64,000 bases of DNA from Eikenella corrodens (GTDB lineage Bacteria > Pseudomonadota > Gammaproteobacteria > Burkholderiales > Neisseriaceae): assembly GCF_003990355.1 (NCBI RefSeq), contig NZ_CP034670.1, positions 2,232,001 through 2,296,000 of the forward strand, read 5' to 3'. A model generated the notes under the pieces. It did not search any database. It saw only the letters and a list, made by a program, of their open reading frames with translations, and had not been told where the DNA came from. Shown piece after piece: positions 46,747-56,315 of the stretch. Both the position numbers and the translations under genes were made by a program. The stretch's first letter is position 1. Every line of letters begins with the position of its first letter.

Positions 46747-48204
46747 ATGAGTTGGTCGAACGTTTTTCTAAGCGCGCACTTTCTGCTCACGCTGGGCATT
46801 GCCCTGCGGGTGATTTACGCCCGCCGTTCGGGCAGTGCGGCGCTGGCCTGGCTCACGCTCCTGTTTGCCTTCCCGTTTGTGGGCGTGGCGGCCTATCTGC
46901 TGATCGGTGAGCCGAAGCTGGGGCGTTTGCGTGCGGCGCGTCGGGCGGAGCTGCAAGCCTTCCACGACGAATTTGCCGACCGTTTCCTGCCGCCAGAAGC
47001 GGCGCCGGTGGAGGATATCCGTTTCAGCCAGTTGGCACGTTTCGTGCAGGGCAAGGCGGGCTACGCGCCCACGGGCGGCAACAGCGTGCGCCTGCTGTCC
47101 GATACCGACGAAATTTTGCAGGCCTTCGTGGCCGATATTGATGCGGCACAGCATTGCTGCCTGCTGGAGTTTTATATCGTGGAAGGCAGCGGCCGAGTGG
47201 AGGCGGTGCTGGATGCACTAATGCGCGCGGCGGATCGTGGCGTGCGCTGCCAGCTTCTGGCCGACTCGCTGGGCAGCCAGGGCTTTTGGCTGTCGGACTG
47301 GCCGGAGCGGCTGCGCGAGGCCGGGGTGGAGATTACCCCCGCCCTGCCCTTCGGGCTGATCAGCTCGCTGTGGGTGCGCGCCGATTTGCGCAACCACCGC
47401 AAAATCTTGGTGGCAGACTACCGCATCGCCTATACCGGCAGCTACAACCTGGTCGACCCCAAACTCTTCAAGCAGGGCGCGGGCGTGGGCGAATGGGTGG
47501 ACGCGGTGCTGCGCTGCGAAGGCGTGGCGGCGCAGGAATTGGCGGCGGTGTTCTATGGCGATTGGGCGGTGGAAAACGCGCACAACCTCAATGCCACCCT
47601 GGAATACCTCGGCGGCTACCTCAGCAGCACGCCCGAACGCTTCGCCGGCAGCGGCAATGAAATCGTACAAGTGCTGCCCTCGCATCCGGGCGGCGATACT
47701 TCGCTGGTGTACGATGTGCTGGCAAACGCGCTGAACGTGGCACAGGAATCCGTGCTCATCAGCACGCCCTATTTCGTGCCGGACGAAGCCTTGCTCAACA
47801 CGCTCACCATGACCGCCCGGCGCGGCGTGGAAGTAACCCTGATTCTGCCCAAGCGCAACGATTCGCGCCTGGTGCGCTACGCCAGCAGCGCCTACTACCA
47901 GCCGCTTTTGGATGCGGGCGTGAGGCTGAAAATGTATGGCGGCGGCCTGCTGCACACCAAGGCGGTGGTGGTGGACAACCGCTTTGCCCTGTTCGGCACG
48001 GTAAACATGGATATGCGCAGTTTCTACCTCAACCTCGAAGTGAGCCTTGCCCTTTATTCGCCAGACGCCGTGGCCGCCGTGGCCGCGCTATTGCAAGGCT
48101 ACCTGAAAGACTGCGAAGAAGTGGAGCTGAAAAAATGGCAGCAGCGCCCGCGCATCCGCCGCTTTGCCGAACGTTGCGTGCGGCTGGCCAGCCCGTTGCT
48201 GTAG
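46747..48204 (+). CDS. clsA: cardiolipin synthase A type (phospholipase D family)
   Basis: 485 residues (E. coli ClsA 486). Two N-terminal membrane helices (FLLTLGIALRVIYA, SAALAWLTLLFAFPFVGVAA) precede two HKD motifs: NHRKILVADYRIAYTGSYN and HTKAVVVDNRFALFGTVNMD. It joins two phosphatidylglycerols to make cardiolipin. A DUS in the C-terminal part (48096-48107) encodes GYLK in LLQGYLKDCEEV. No clear ribosome binding site is seen before the ATG. Confidence 0.94.
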   Translation: MSWSNVFLSAHFLLTLGIALRVIYARRSGSAALAWLTLLFAFPFVGVAAYLLIGEPKLGRLRAARRAELQAFHDEFADRFLPPEAAPVEDIRFSQLARFVQGKAGYAPTGGNSVRLLSDTDEILQAFVADIDAAQHCCLLEFYIVEGSGRVEAVLDALMRAADRGVRCQLLADSLGSQGFWLSDWPERLREAGVEITPALPFGLISSLWVRADLRNHRKILVADYRIAYTGSYNLVDPKLFKQGAGVGEWVDAVLRCEGVAAQELAAVFYGDWAVENAHNLNATLEYLGGYLSSTPERFAGSGNEIVQVLPSHPGGDTSLVYDVLANALNVAQESVLISTPYFVPDEALLNTLTMTARRGVEVTLILPKRNDSRLVRYASSAYYQPLLDAGVRLKMYGGGLLHTKAVVVDNRFALFGTVNMDMRSFYLNLEVSLALYSPDAVAAVAALLQGYLKDCEEVELKKWQQRPRIRRFAERCVRLASPLL

Positions 48205-48473
48205 GAGCGGCCAAACCATTGCCTTTGGCCGTGACAAATCGGCATCTTTACCAAAACCGAAGGCTGCCTGAGAACGATTTTGTATTGTTGTACTTGGGGC
48301 GGAAAATTGTTTATGTTAAGATAAGCACATTCTTTTATAGCGCACGAATAAAAACCAAGACAAAACGCCGCGTCGCAGATAGTGCCAAGCAGTGTTGGCA
48401 AAGCCGGTTAAGGCAGTATTATTCATTTGCTACAACAGACCTTCCCCCTTCAACTTTATACAAAGGACCAACC

Positions 48474-48923
48474 ATGAAGAAAACTTCCGTATTCGCCGCT
48501 TTGATTGCAGCTTTCGCCCTGACCGCCTGCGGTGACAACTCCGCTCCGACCGCTGCCTCTGCCGCTTCCGCAGCTTCTACTCCGGCTGCTTCCGCACCTG
48601 CTGCCAGCGACGCAGCTTCTGCCCCGGCTGCTTCCGCACCCGCTGCCTCTGCATCTAATGCTTCTGCCGCCGCCTCTGCCGGCGAACACTGGTGCCAGCC
48701 TTGGGAAAACAAAATTGAAGAGTACCTGGGCAGCATCAAAGACGAGCAACGCCGCAAAGAGTTTGCCGACATGTACGCCCCTCTGCGCCAGAACATGAAA
48801 AACATCCAGGAAAACATGATGAAAACCACTCCCGAACAGCGTAAGCAGGAGTGTGATGCTCTGATGAGCCAGCTGGAAAAAGACATTGCTGAAGATATCG
48901 AAGACGCTAAATCAGGCGAATAA
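48474..48923 (+). CDS. lipoprotein with Ala/Ser/Pro-rich linker, unknown function
   Basis: 149 residues from the ATG at 48474 with AAAGGAC upstream; the longer frame from 48135 runs through clsA and is rejected. MKKTSVFAALIAAFALTAC has lipobox LTAC (Cys19). Residues 22-69 are a nearly pure Ala/Ser/Pro linker (SAPAASDAASAPAASAPAAS). A compact helical domain with two cysteines (HWCQPWENKIEEYL, KQECDALMSQLEKD) follows. The layout resembles surface lipoproteins that push a domain away from the outer membrane. No family is recognised. Confidence 0.82.
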   Translation: MKKTSVFAALIAAFALTACGDNSAPTAASAASAASTPAASAPAASDAASAPAASAPAASASNASAAASAGEHWCQPWENKIEEYLGSIKDEQRRKEFADMYAPLRQNMKNIQENMMKTTPEQRKQECDALMSQLEKDIAEDIEDAKSGE

Positions 48924-48943
48924 GCCCGATTGCAGCCGTATTG

Positions 48944-48975
48944 AAAACACCGCCGGAAAGCCCGGCGGTGTTTTT
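48944..48975 (+). terminator. intrinsic terminator of the lipoprotein gene
   Basis: AAAACACCGCCGG AAAG CCCGGCGGTGTTTTT, a long stem with a T run. A Correia-related half element starts in the final T. Confidence 0.92.
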
Positions 48976-49022
48976 ATAGTGGATTAAAATTGCAATGATA
49001 CGGCGTTGCCAACGCCCTTATG
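48975..49022. repeat. left half of the variant Correia-related element
   Basis: TATAGTGGATTAAAATTGCA followed by ATGATACGGCGTTGCCAACG and CCCTTATG match the first 48 bp of the 107-bp variant at 17924 with one change. The rest is missing: a normal Correia element begins at the TA that would come next. Confidence 0.8.
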
Positions 49023-49126
49023 TATAGTGGATTAACAAAAATCAGGACAAGGCGGCGAGCCGCAGACAGTATAAATAGTACGGCAAGGCGAGCCAACGCC
49101 GTACTGGTTTTTGTTAATCCACTATA
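49023..49126. repeat. Correia element inserted beside the half element
   Basis: 104 bp from TATAGTGGATTAACAAAAAT to TTTTTGTTAATCCACTATA. Confidence 0.93.
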
Positions 49127-49231
49127 ACAATATGGTTTGCAGCTCTCCGCCTACACCCTGCCCCGCCAAAGGCTACCTGAAATTCTGAGCATTGCGGAAA
49201 CCCTGCCGTGCTGCATGTTCAGGTAGCCTTT

Positions 49232-49335
49232 TATAGTGGATTAACAAAAATCAGGACAAGGCGGCGAGCCGCAGACAGTACAAATAGTACGGCAAGGCGA
49301 GACAACGCTGTACTGGTTTTTGTTAATTCACTATA
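49232..49335. repeat. Correia element, second copy 105 bp further on
   Basis: 104 bp from TATAGTGGATTAACAAAAAT to TTTTTGTTAATTCACTATA. The spacer between the two copies holds an inverted DUS pair (49170-49181, 49218-49229). The 446-bp gap 48924-49369 is thus nearly all terminator and repeats. Confidence 0.93.
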
Positions 49336-49369
49336 GCAACATAGAGGCTACCTGAAAACCGTGTGCAGG

Positions 49370-49654
49370 CTAATGTTGCTTCACAGGCAGTTTGATGTGC
49401 GGTTTGGCAGGTTTGGACGGTGCTTCCGGGGCGGGCGCAGGGGCGGTTTTGAGGCCGAGTTCGATTTGCTGCTCTTCGCTGAGCAGGTTGCTCCAGTCGC
49501 CGTTTTTATACCATTCGGGGCCGTCGGTTTCGATGGGGTGTTGGATGCGTTCGCAGCCGTTGCCGCACTGCAGGTCTTCGGCGCGGCAGTATTTGTCGCA
49601 GCCCCAGCAGATGCGTTCGGGGTGTTTGGGAAAAATGGGGAATTTTTTGGCCAT
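49370..49654 (-). CDS. DUF3079 cysteine-rich small protein
   Basis: 94 residues from the ATG at 49652-49654 with AAGGA upstream. MAKKFPIFPKHPERICWGCD, then KYCRAEDLQCGNGCERIQHP, is the DUF3079 signature. Cysteines 16, 19, 23, 30 and 34 suggest metal binding. An Ala/Pro-rich tail (LKTAPAPAPEAPSKPAKP) is extra. Function is unknown. A different, longer frame over the same bases on this strand is spurious. Confidence 0.87.
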   Translation of the reverse strand: MAKKFPIFPKHPERICWGCDKYCRAEDLQCGNGCERIQHPIETDGPEWYKNGDWSNLLSEEQQIELGLKTAPAPAPEAPSKPAKPHIKLPVKQH

Positions 49655-49757
49655 GATGTGTGTCCTTATTAACGTGGTCTGAAACATGGCGGCGTGGGCT
49701 GGAAGCGGGATGCCTGCTGCTGTGTTGCTCGCTGCTGCAGGGGCAAACATCCCGTTT

Positions 49758-52286
49758 TCATTGGCGCTGCACTTTGCGCACCTGCGAAATAGCATATAGG
49801 GCGCTGATGATTTGCTCCAGCTGCCCGAGGTTGGATACTTGCAGGCTGAAGCTGAATTCGATGAAGCCTTCGCTGTTTTCCTGGGCAGAACTGAGGGTAT
49901 CGACCGATTCGATGTCTGCACCATGCCCGGATACGGCTTGTGCCATGGCGGCGAGCAGGCCGTGGGCGCGTTTGGCGGATACGGTAATGCCGGTGTGGTA
50001 GGTTTTCTTTTGCTCGATGCCTTCCCAGTTGGCATCCAGTTGTTGCTCGGGCGGGGCTTTGAGGGTGTTGGGGCAGGTGTCGCGGTGGATGATGAGGCCG
50101 TGGTCTTTCACGAGCAGGGCTTTGATGCTGTCGCCGGGGATGGGGTGGCAGCAGGAAGCGAGTTGGACGCGGCCGCTGTCGCTGCTGCCCACGCTGATGG
50201 GGGCAATTCTCACACCGTTGCCCTCGGGCTGGCGGCCAGCAATTTCGGCAATGTGCATGGCCACGGATACGGGGGCAAGCCGGCCCATGCCCACATCGTA
50301 GAGGATGTCTTCGAAGCTGGTGTTTTTGCGGCTGAGGTCGTCGAGATAGCTTTGCTTGAGGTCTTCGGAGAGCAGGAGCTCTTGGGGCAGCAGGGCGGTG
50401 AGGGCGCGTTGCAGCAGCTGCTCGCCCAGGCGCACGGCATCGCCGCGGTCGATGTTTTTGAGTTTGTTGCGGATGGCGCTGCGGGCGCGGCCGGAAATCA
50501 CGAAGTTGAGCCAGGCCGGATTGGGGCGGGCGGTGTTGGAAGTGATGATTTCCACGCTGTCGCCGGTACGCAGGCGGGTGCGCAGAGAAACCATGTTGTT
50601 GTTGACACGGGCGGCAATGCAGCGGTGGCCGATGTCGGTGTGCACGGCATAGGCGAAATCCACGGGCGTGGCGCCTTCGGGCAGCACGAGGATTTTGCCT
50701 TTCGGCGTGAATACATACACTTCGCGCGGGAATAAATCCACCTTCACATGCTCAAGGAATTCGATGGCGTTATCGCCCTGGGCTTGGAAATCGAGGATGT
50801 TTTGCAACCATTGGTGGGTGCGTTGGGCGGCCGGGTCGGTGGCGGGGTTTTTGTAGAGCAGGTGGCTGGCCACGCCTTCTTCGGCCACTTTATCCATTTC
50901 GCGGGTGCGGATTTGCACTTCGATGGGCAGGCCGAAGGGGCCGACCAGGGTGGTGTGCAGGCTTTGGTAGCCGTTGGCCTTGGGGATGGCGATGTAGTCT
51001 TTGATGTGGCCGGGCTTGGGCTTATAGAGGCTGTGCAGCGCGCCGAGGGCGGCGTAGCAGGCGGGAATGTTGTTGACGATGACGCGGAAGCCGTAAATAT
51101 CCATCACTTCGGAGAAATGCAGTTTTTTGTCCTGCATTTTCTTGTAGATGCTGTAGAGGTTTTTTTCGCGGCCGCGGATTTTGGCTTCGATGTTGGCGCT
51201 CACCAGCCGCTGGCTGAAGGCGCTCAATACCTTGCCCACCACATCGCGGCGGTTGCGGCGGCTGGCTTGGCGGGCGCGCTCGAGCACGGCATAGCGGTTG
51301 GGCAGCAGGTATTTGAAGGAGAGGTCTTGCAGCTCGCGGTAGGCATGGTTGAGGCCGATGCGGTTGGCGAGCTGGGCGTAGATTTCCAGCGTTTCGCGGG
51401 CGATGCGGCAGCGGCTGTCGGGCTTTTTGGCATCCAGCGTACGCATATTGTGCAGGCGGTCGGAGAGCTTGACGATGATGACGCGGATGTCTTTGGTCAT
51501 CGCCATGATGAGCTTGCGGAAGCTCTCGGCCTGATGCTCGGCCTGGCTGTCGTATTCGAGTTTTTCCAGCTTGGAGAGGCCGTCCACCATATCGGCAATG
51601 GCCTGGCCGAATTCGGCGGCCAGCTCTTCTTTGCTCGTGCCGGTGTCTTCAAGCACGTCGTGCAGCACGCCGGCGCACAGGCCTTGGGCGTCGATATGCC
51701 ATTCGGCCAGCTGCTGGGCTACGGCCATGGGGTGGGTGATGTAGGGCACGCCGCTGTTGCGGAATTGGTTTTGGTGGGCGCGGATGCCGAAATCGCAGGC
51801 GCGGTTGAGCAGGTTTTGGTCTTCGGTTTTCAGGTAGCCTGCGGCGCGCAGCAGGGATTGGCGGCTGCGTTCGATGATGAGGCGGTATACCTCGTTGATT
51901 TGCCGGCGGCACTGGGCAAGCTGGGCTTCTTGGCCGGCTTCGGTATCTGTGTGGATATGGGCGGCGATTTCGGCGCACACTTCGCCGAACGCGGACTGCA
52001 AAAAGGCGGGATCGGCCTGTGTGCCGAGGTCTTCCATGGCAATTTGCACCAGCACCGCGCACAGGGCGTGCACGCGCTGTTTTTCTTCGGCCAGCGCGGC
52101 GGTGAGGCGGAAGGCGCGTTCGAGCCGCTCGGGCTGCCCCTGTTTGGCGGCGGTATCGTAAATGTAAACGCAGGCGGCTTCGAGCAGGGACCAGCGTTCC
52201 ATTTTTTTCAGGTAGCCTGTTTGGGCAAACAGGTGCTCGCGCCAGGCGGCAACGGGGGCGGCATAATCGGCGCTGGGGGCAATCAT
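49758..52286 (-). CDS. spoT: bifunctional (p)ppGpp synthetase/hydrolase SpoT with N-terminal extension
   Basis: 842 residues as read from the ATG 3 bp behind rpoZ. HD hydrolase: AGVLHDVLEDTG (HD at 209-210) and DRLHNMRTL. Synthetase: VMDIYGFRVIV and GYQSLHTT. TGS domain: VYVFTPKGKILVLPEGATPV. C-terminal zinc-finger-like and ACT domains complete it. About 135 residues precede the usual N-terminus (the HD of E. coli SpoT is at 72-73). Two in-frame DUS copies (52207-52218, 51829-51840) encode TGYLKKME and AGYLKTED at the two ends of the extension. The operon gmk-rpoZ-spoT is conserved. Confidence 0.95.
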   Translation of the reverse strand: MIAPSADYAAPVAAWREHLFAQTGYLKKMERWSLLEAACVYIYDTAAKQGQPERLERAFRLTAALAEEKQRVHALCAVLVQIAMEDLGTQADPAFLQSAFGEVCAEIAAHIHTDTEAGQEAQLAQCRRQINEVYRLIIERSRQSLLRAAGYLKTEDQNLLNRACDFGIRAHQNQFRNSGVPYITHPMAVAQQLAEWHIDAQGLCAGVLHDVLEDTGTSKEELAAEFGQAIADMVDGLSKLEKLEYDSQAEHQAESFRKLIMAMTKDIRVIIVKLSDRLHNMRTLDAKKPDSRCRIARETLEIYAQLANRIGLNHAYRELQDLSFKYLLPNRYAVLERARQASRRNRRDVVGKVLSAFSQRLVSANIEAKIRGREKNLYSIYKKMQDKKLHFSEVMDIYGFRVIVNNIPACYAALGALHSLYKPKPGHIKDYIAIPKANGYQSLHTTLVGPFGLPIEVQIRTREMDKVAEEGVASHLLYKNPATDPAAQRTHQWLQNILDFQAQGDNAIEFLEHVKVDLFPREVYVFTPKGKILVLPEGATPVDFAYAVHTDIGHRCIAARVNNNMVSLRTRLRTGDSVEIITSNTARPNPAWLNFVISGRARSAIRNKLKNIDRGDAVRLGEQLLQRALTALLPQELLLSEDLKQSYLDDLSRKNTSFEDILYDVGMGRLAPVSVAMHIAEIAGRQPEGNGVRIAPISVGSSDSGRVQLASCCHPIPGDSIKALLVKDHGLIIHRDTCPNTLKAPPEQQLDANWEGIEQKKTYHTGITVSAKRAHGLLAAMAQAVSGHGADIESVDTLSSAQENSEGFIEFSFSLQVSNLGQLEQIISALYAISQVRKVQRQ

Positions 52287-52288
52287 GG

Positions 52289-52495
52289 TTATTTGCTGCG
52301 GGAGAGGATTTCTTCGCCGATTTGGCCGGCGGCGATTTCGCGCAGGGCGGTTACGGTGGGTTTGTTGTTGCGGATGTCGTCCACCAGCGGTTTGGAGCCG
52401 TTGGCCAGCTGGCGGGCGCGGTAGGCGGCGGCCAGGGTGAGGTTGAAGTGGTTGGGGATGCGGCCGATGCAGTCTTCTACGGTAATGCGTGCCAT
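52289..52495 (-). CDS. rpoZ: RNA polymerase omega subunit
   Basis: 68 residues. [20 protein letters not shown], then [19 protein letters not shown], is the omega signature. It stabilises beta' in RNA polymerase and helps form ppGpp site 1. It lies between gmk and spoT, so the polymerase subunit and the alarmone enzyme are co-expressed. Confidence 0.97.
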   Translation of the reverse strand: MARITVEDCIGRIPNHFNLTLAAAYRARQLANGSKPLVDDIRNNKPTVTALREIAAGQIGEEILSRSK

Positions 52496-52533
52496 GATGT
52501 GTTCCTTTATGTGATGAGTGAATGGGATAAATG

Positions 52534-52573
52534 TTTTCAGGTAGCCTGCGGGCAGCCGGGGCTACCTGAAAAT
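52534..52573. repeat. DUS with inverted near-copy between gmk and rpoZ
   Basis: TTCAGGTAGCCT at 52536-52547 and GGGGCTACCTGAAAA around 52558-52572; a hairpin inside the operon that could attenuate read-through from gmk. Confidence 0.6.
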
Positions 52574-52577
52574 AAAA

Positions 52578-53192
52578 TTAAGCGTTGCCGCCGCTGCCGA
52601 GCAGCCCGGTGAGGAAGGGCGTTTGGCTTTCCAGATGGAAACGCTGGGATTTGATGATGTGCAGCAGGGCGGCTTCGGCGGCGGCGAGGTCGTCGTTCAC
52701 CACCAAGTAGTCAAACAGGCGCGCCTGCTCGATTTCGTTGCGCGCTTCGGCCAGCCGCACGGCAATCACCTGCGGGGCGTCGGCGGCGCGTTGGTGCAGG
52801 CGCTGCTCCAAAGTGGCCAGGGAAGGCGGGGCGATGAAGATGCTGTAGGCCTGCGGCAGCTGGCGGCGGATTTGCTCCGCGCCTTGGGTGTCGATTTCGA
52901 GGATAACGTCGACGCCCTGGCGGGTGAGGCTTTCCAGGCTTTGGGTGCTGGTGCCGTAATAGTTGCCGTACACTTTGGCGTATTCCACAAACTGCCCTTC
53001 TTCTATCATGCGCTCGAATTCGGGCACGCTGACGAAGTGGTAGTGTTTGCCGTTTTCCTCGCCGCGGCGCGGGGCGCGGGTGGTGTGGGAAACGGACACG
53101 CGGATGTCGGAGTGGTGCTGCAGCAGCCGGGCGATCAGCGTGGTTTTGCCTGTGCCGGAGGCGGCGGAAATAACGAAAATATTGCCTTGCAT
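52578..53192 (-). CDS. gmk: guanylate kinase
   Basis: 204 residues. P-loop SAASGTGKTTLI (from residue 9), GMP-binding SVSHTTRAPRRGEENGKHYH and VILEIDTQGAEQIRR. It makes GDP from GMP, feeding GTP and (p)ppGpp pools, which fits its place ahead of rpoZ and spoT. It is divergent from pyrG. Confidence 0.97.
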   Translation of the reverse strand: MQGNIFVISAASGTGKTTLIARLLQHHSDIRVSVSHTTRAPRRGEENGKHYHFVSVPEFERMIEEGQFVEYAKVYGNYYGTSTQSLESLTRQGVDVILEIDTQGAEQIRRQLPQAYSIFIAPPSLATLEQRLHQRAADAPQVIAVRLAEARNEIEQARLFDYLVVNDDLAAAEAALLHIIKSQRFHLESQTPFLTGLLGSGGNA

Positions 53193-53371
53193 GGTGCGGG
53201 AAATTTTGGTGGAAGTTCGGGCGTATTATCGCATAGCGCCCAAGGCTTTGAAAGGGCGGCGGCCAAGGCCGGGCACTTTGCCGGCGCGTGGTTTTCAGGT
53301 AGCCTTTACTCAGGCGGGCTACCTGAAAACCGAAAATCCCCGCGCTTTTGCTTTTGCGGGAAACGGGGTAA

Positions 53372-55033
<1,662 letters not shown>

Positions 55034-55052
55034 ACACTGGCCGTCGGCTTGA

Positions 55053-55100
55053 AGAAAGGCTACCTGAAAAAGCCCGCGAGGGTTTTCAGGTAGCCTTTTA
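55053..55100 (+). terminator. inverted DUS pair behind pyrG
   Basis: AGGCTACCTGAA at 55057-55068 and TTCAGGTAGCCT at 55085-55096, followed by TTTTA. A decayed Correia-like sequence (TATAGCGGATGAAACAATAA, GCAGGCAGTGCGAAAGTGCG) follows to about 55200. Confidence 0.8.
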
Positions 55101-55256
55101 TAGCGGATGAAACAATAAGGGCGCTACAGATTTCCGACACCAGGGCAAACCGCAGGCAGTGCGAAAGTGCGGCAAAACGAATCAACTCCGCAGCGCAGTT
55201 AAATTACCTGCCATATCGCGGCTTGGATTGGCTGCCAAACGAAAGGCTGCCTGAAA

Positions 55257-55299
55257 AGAGGCTACCTGAAACGGTAAGCCGTGCTTTCAGGTAGCCTTA
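55257..55299 (-). terminator. inverted DUS pair behind ppsR
   Basis: AGGCTACCTGAA at 55259-55270 and TTCAGGTAGCCT at 55286-55297; a variant AGGCTGCCTGAA lies just left at 55244-55255. Confidence 0.7.
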
Positions 55300-55320
55300 T
55301 TTATATTGCCGCAGTGCGGT

Positions 55321-56145
55321 TTATGTGCGGCGCTGCAGTTTGCAGGCGAGCATGATGCCGGCGGCCAGCTCTTCCACGGATTTGTGGGTGGTGCTGGTGT
55401 GGGGGATGCCGTGCTGGCGGAACATGGATTCGGCTTCGTGCACTTCGCGCCGGCAGTTTTCCGGGCTGGCGTATTGGGAGTTGGGGCGGCGCTCGGTGCG
55501 GATGTGGTGCAAACGGGCGGGATCGATGGTGAGGCCGAAGATTTTGGATTTGAAGGGCTTTACCATGCGCGGCAGGTCGGTGCTGTCCAAATCGTCGGGG
55601 GTGAGCGGGTAGTTGGCGGCGCGGATGCCGTATTGCAGGGCGAGGTAGAGGCAGGTGGGGGTTTTGCCGCTGCGGGAGACGCCCATGAGGATGACGTCGG
55701 CATCGGCGAGGTCTTTGGCGGATACGCCGTCGTCGTGGTTGAGGGAGAAGTTGACGGCTTCCATGCGGGCGTCGTAGCGCTCGGTGTTTTGGATGCCGTG
55801 GGTGCGCCCCACTTGCAGCACGGCCTGGGTGCCGAGCTCTTCTTCCAGTTTGTTGATGAAGGCATCGAAAAAGCTCAGGTGCAGGCCGTTGCAGTTGCGG
55901 ATGATGTGGCGGATGTCTTCGTTCACGATGCTGGTGAAGATGATGGGGCGCAGGTTGCAGCCGTCGGTAATTTTATTCACTTCGGCCACCACGCGCTCGG
56001 CTTTTTCGGGGGTGTCGATAAAGGGATAGGTGAGGCGTTTGAATTCGATGTCGTCGAACTGGTTGAGCAGGGCGTCGCCCATGCCCTCGGCGGTGAGGCC
56101 GGTGCGGTCGGAAATAAAGATGGCGTGGCGGGTGCAGGGAGGCAT
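55321..56145 (-). CDS. ppsR: PEP synthase regulatory protein (bifunctional kinase/pyrophosphorylase)
   Basis: 274 residues. It inactivates and reactivates PEP synthase by ADP-dependent phosphorylation and Pi-dependent dephosphorylation. [20 protein letters not shown] at the N-terminus and P-loop [19 protein letters not shown] (155-162) are DUF299 family hallmarks. It is divergent from its target, ppsA. Its Shine-Dalgarno, AAAGGA, overlaps the 3' end of a DUS (56157-56168). Confidence 0.96.
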   Translation of the reverse strand: MPPCTRHAIFISDRTGLTAEGMGDALLNQFDDIEFKRLTYPFIDTPEKAERVVAEVNKITDGCNLRPIIFTSIVNEDIRHIIRNCNGLHLSFFDAFINKLEEELGTQAVLQVGRTHGIQNTERYDARMEAVNFSLNHDDGVSAKDLADADVILMGVSRSGKTPTCLYLALQYGIRAANYPLTPDDLDSTDLPRMVKPFKSKIFGLTIDPARLHHIRTERRPNSQYASPENCRREVHEAESMFRQHGIPHTSTTHKSVEELAAGIMLACKLQRRT

Positions 56146-56243
56146 GGTCGATTCCTTTCAGGTAGCCTTTAAATGCGGGTGGGCAAACAGGTTTGAAAAC
56201 GGCTTATTTTAGCAGCTTTTGCGCTTCAAGTTTCAGGTAGCCC

Positions 56244-56272
56244 ATGACAGAAATACGGCCAGCGGCTACAAT
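56244..56272 (+). promoter_or_regulatory. candidate ppsA promoter
   Basis: ATGACA (56244-56249) and TACAAT (56267-56272) with 17-bp spacing, each one base from consensus, 44 bp before the ppsA start. Confidence 0.6.
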
Positions 56273-56315
56273 ACCGCCGTTTTCCCTTAACTACCCCACA
56301 GGACGGAATAGAATC

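Noticed and set aside
48345..48420. additional Correia element before the lipoprotein gene
   Set aside because: TTTATAGCGCACGAATAAAA and the following bases are only loosely similar (as is 55097-55200). They may be very old relics, but I cannot define ends.
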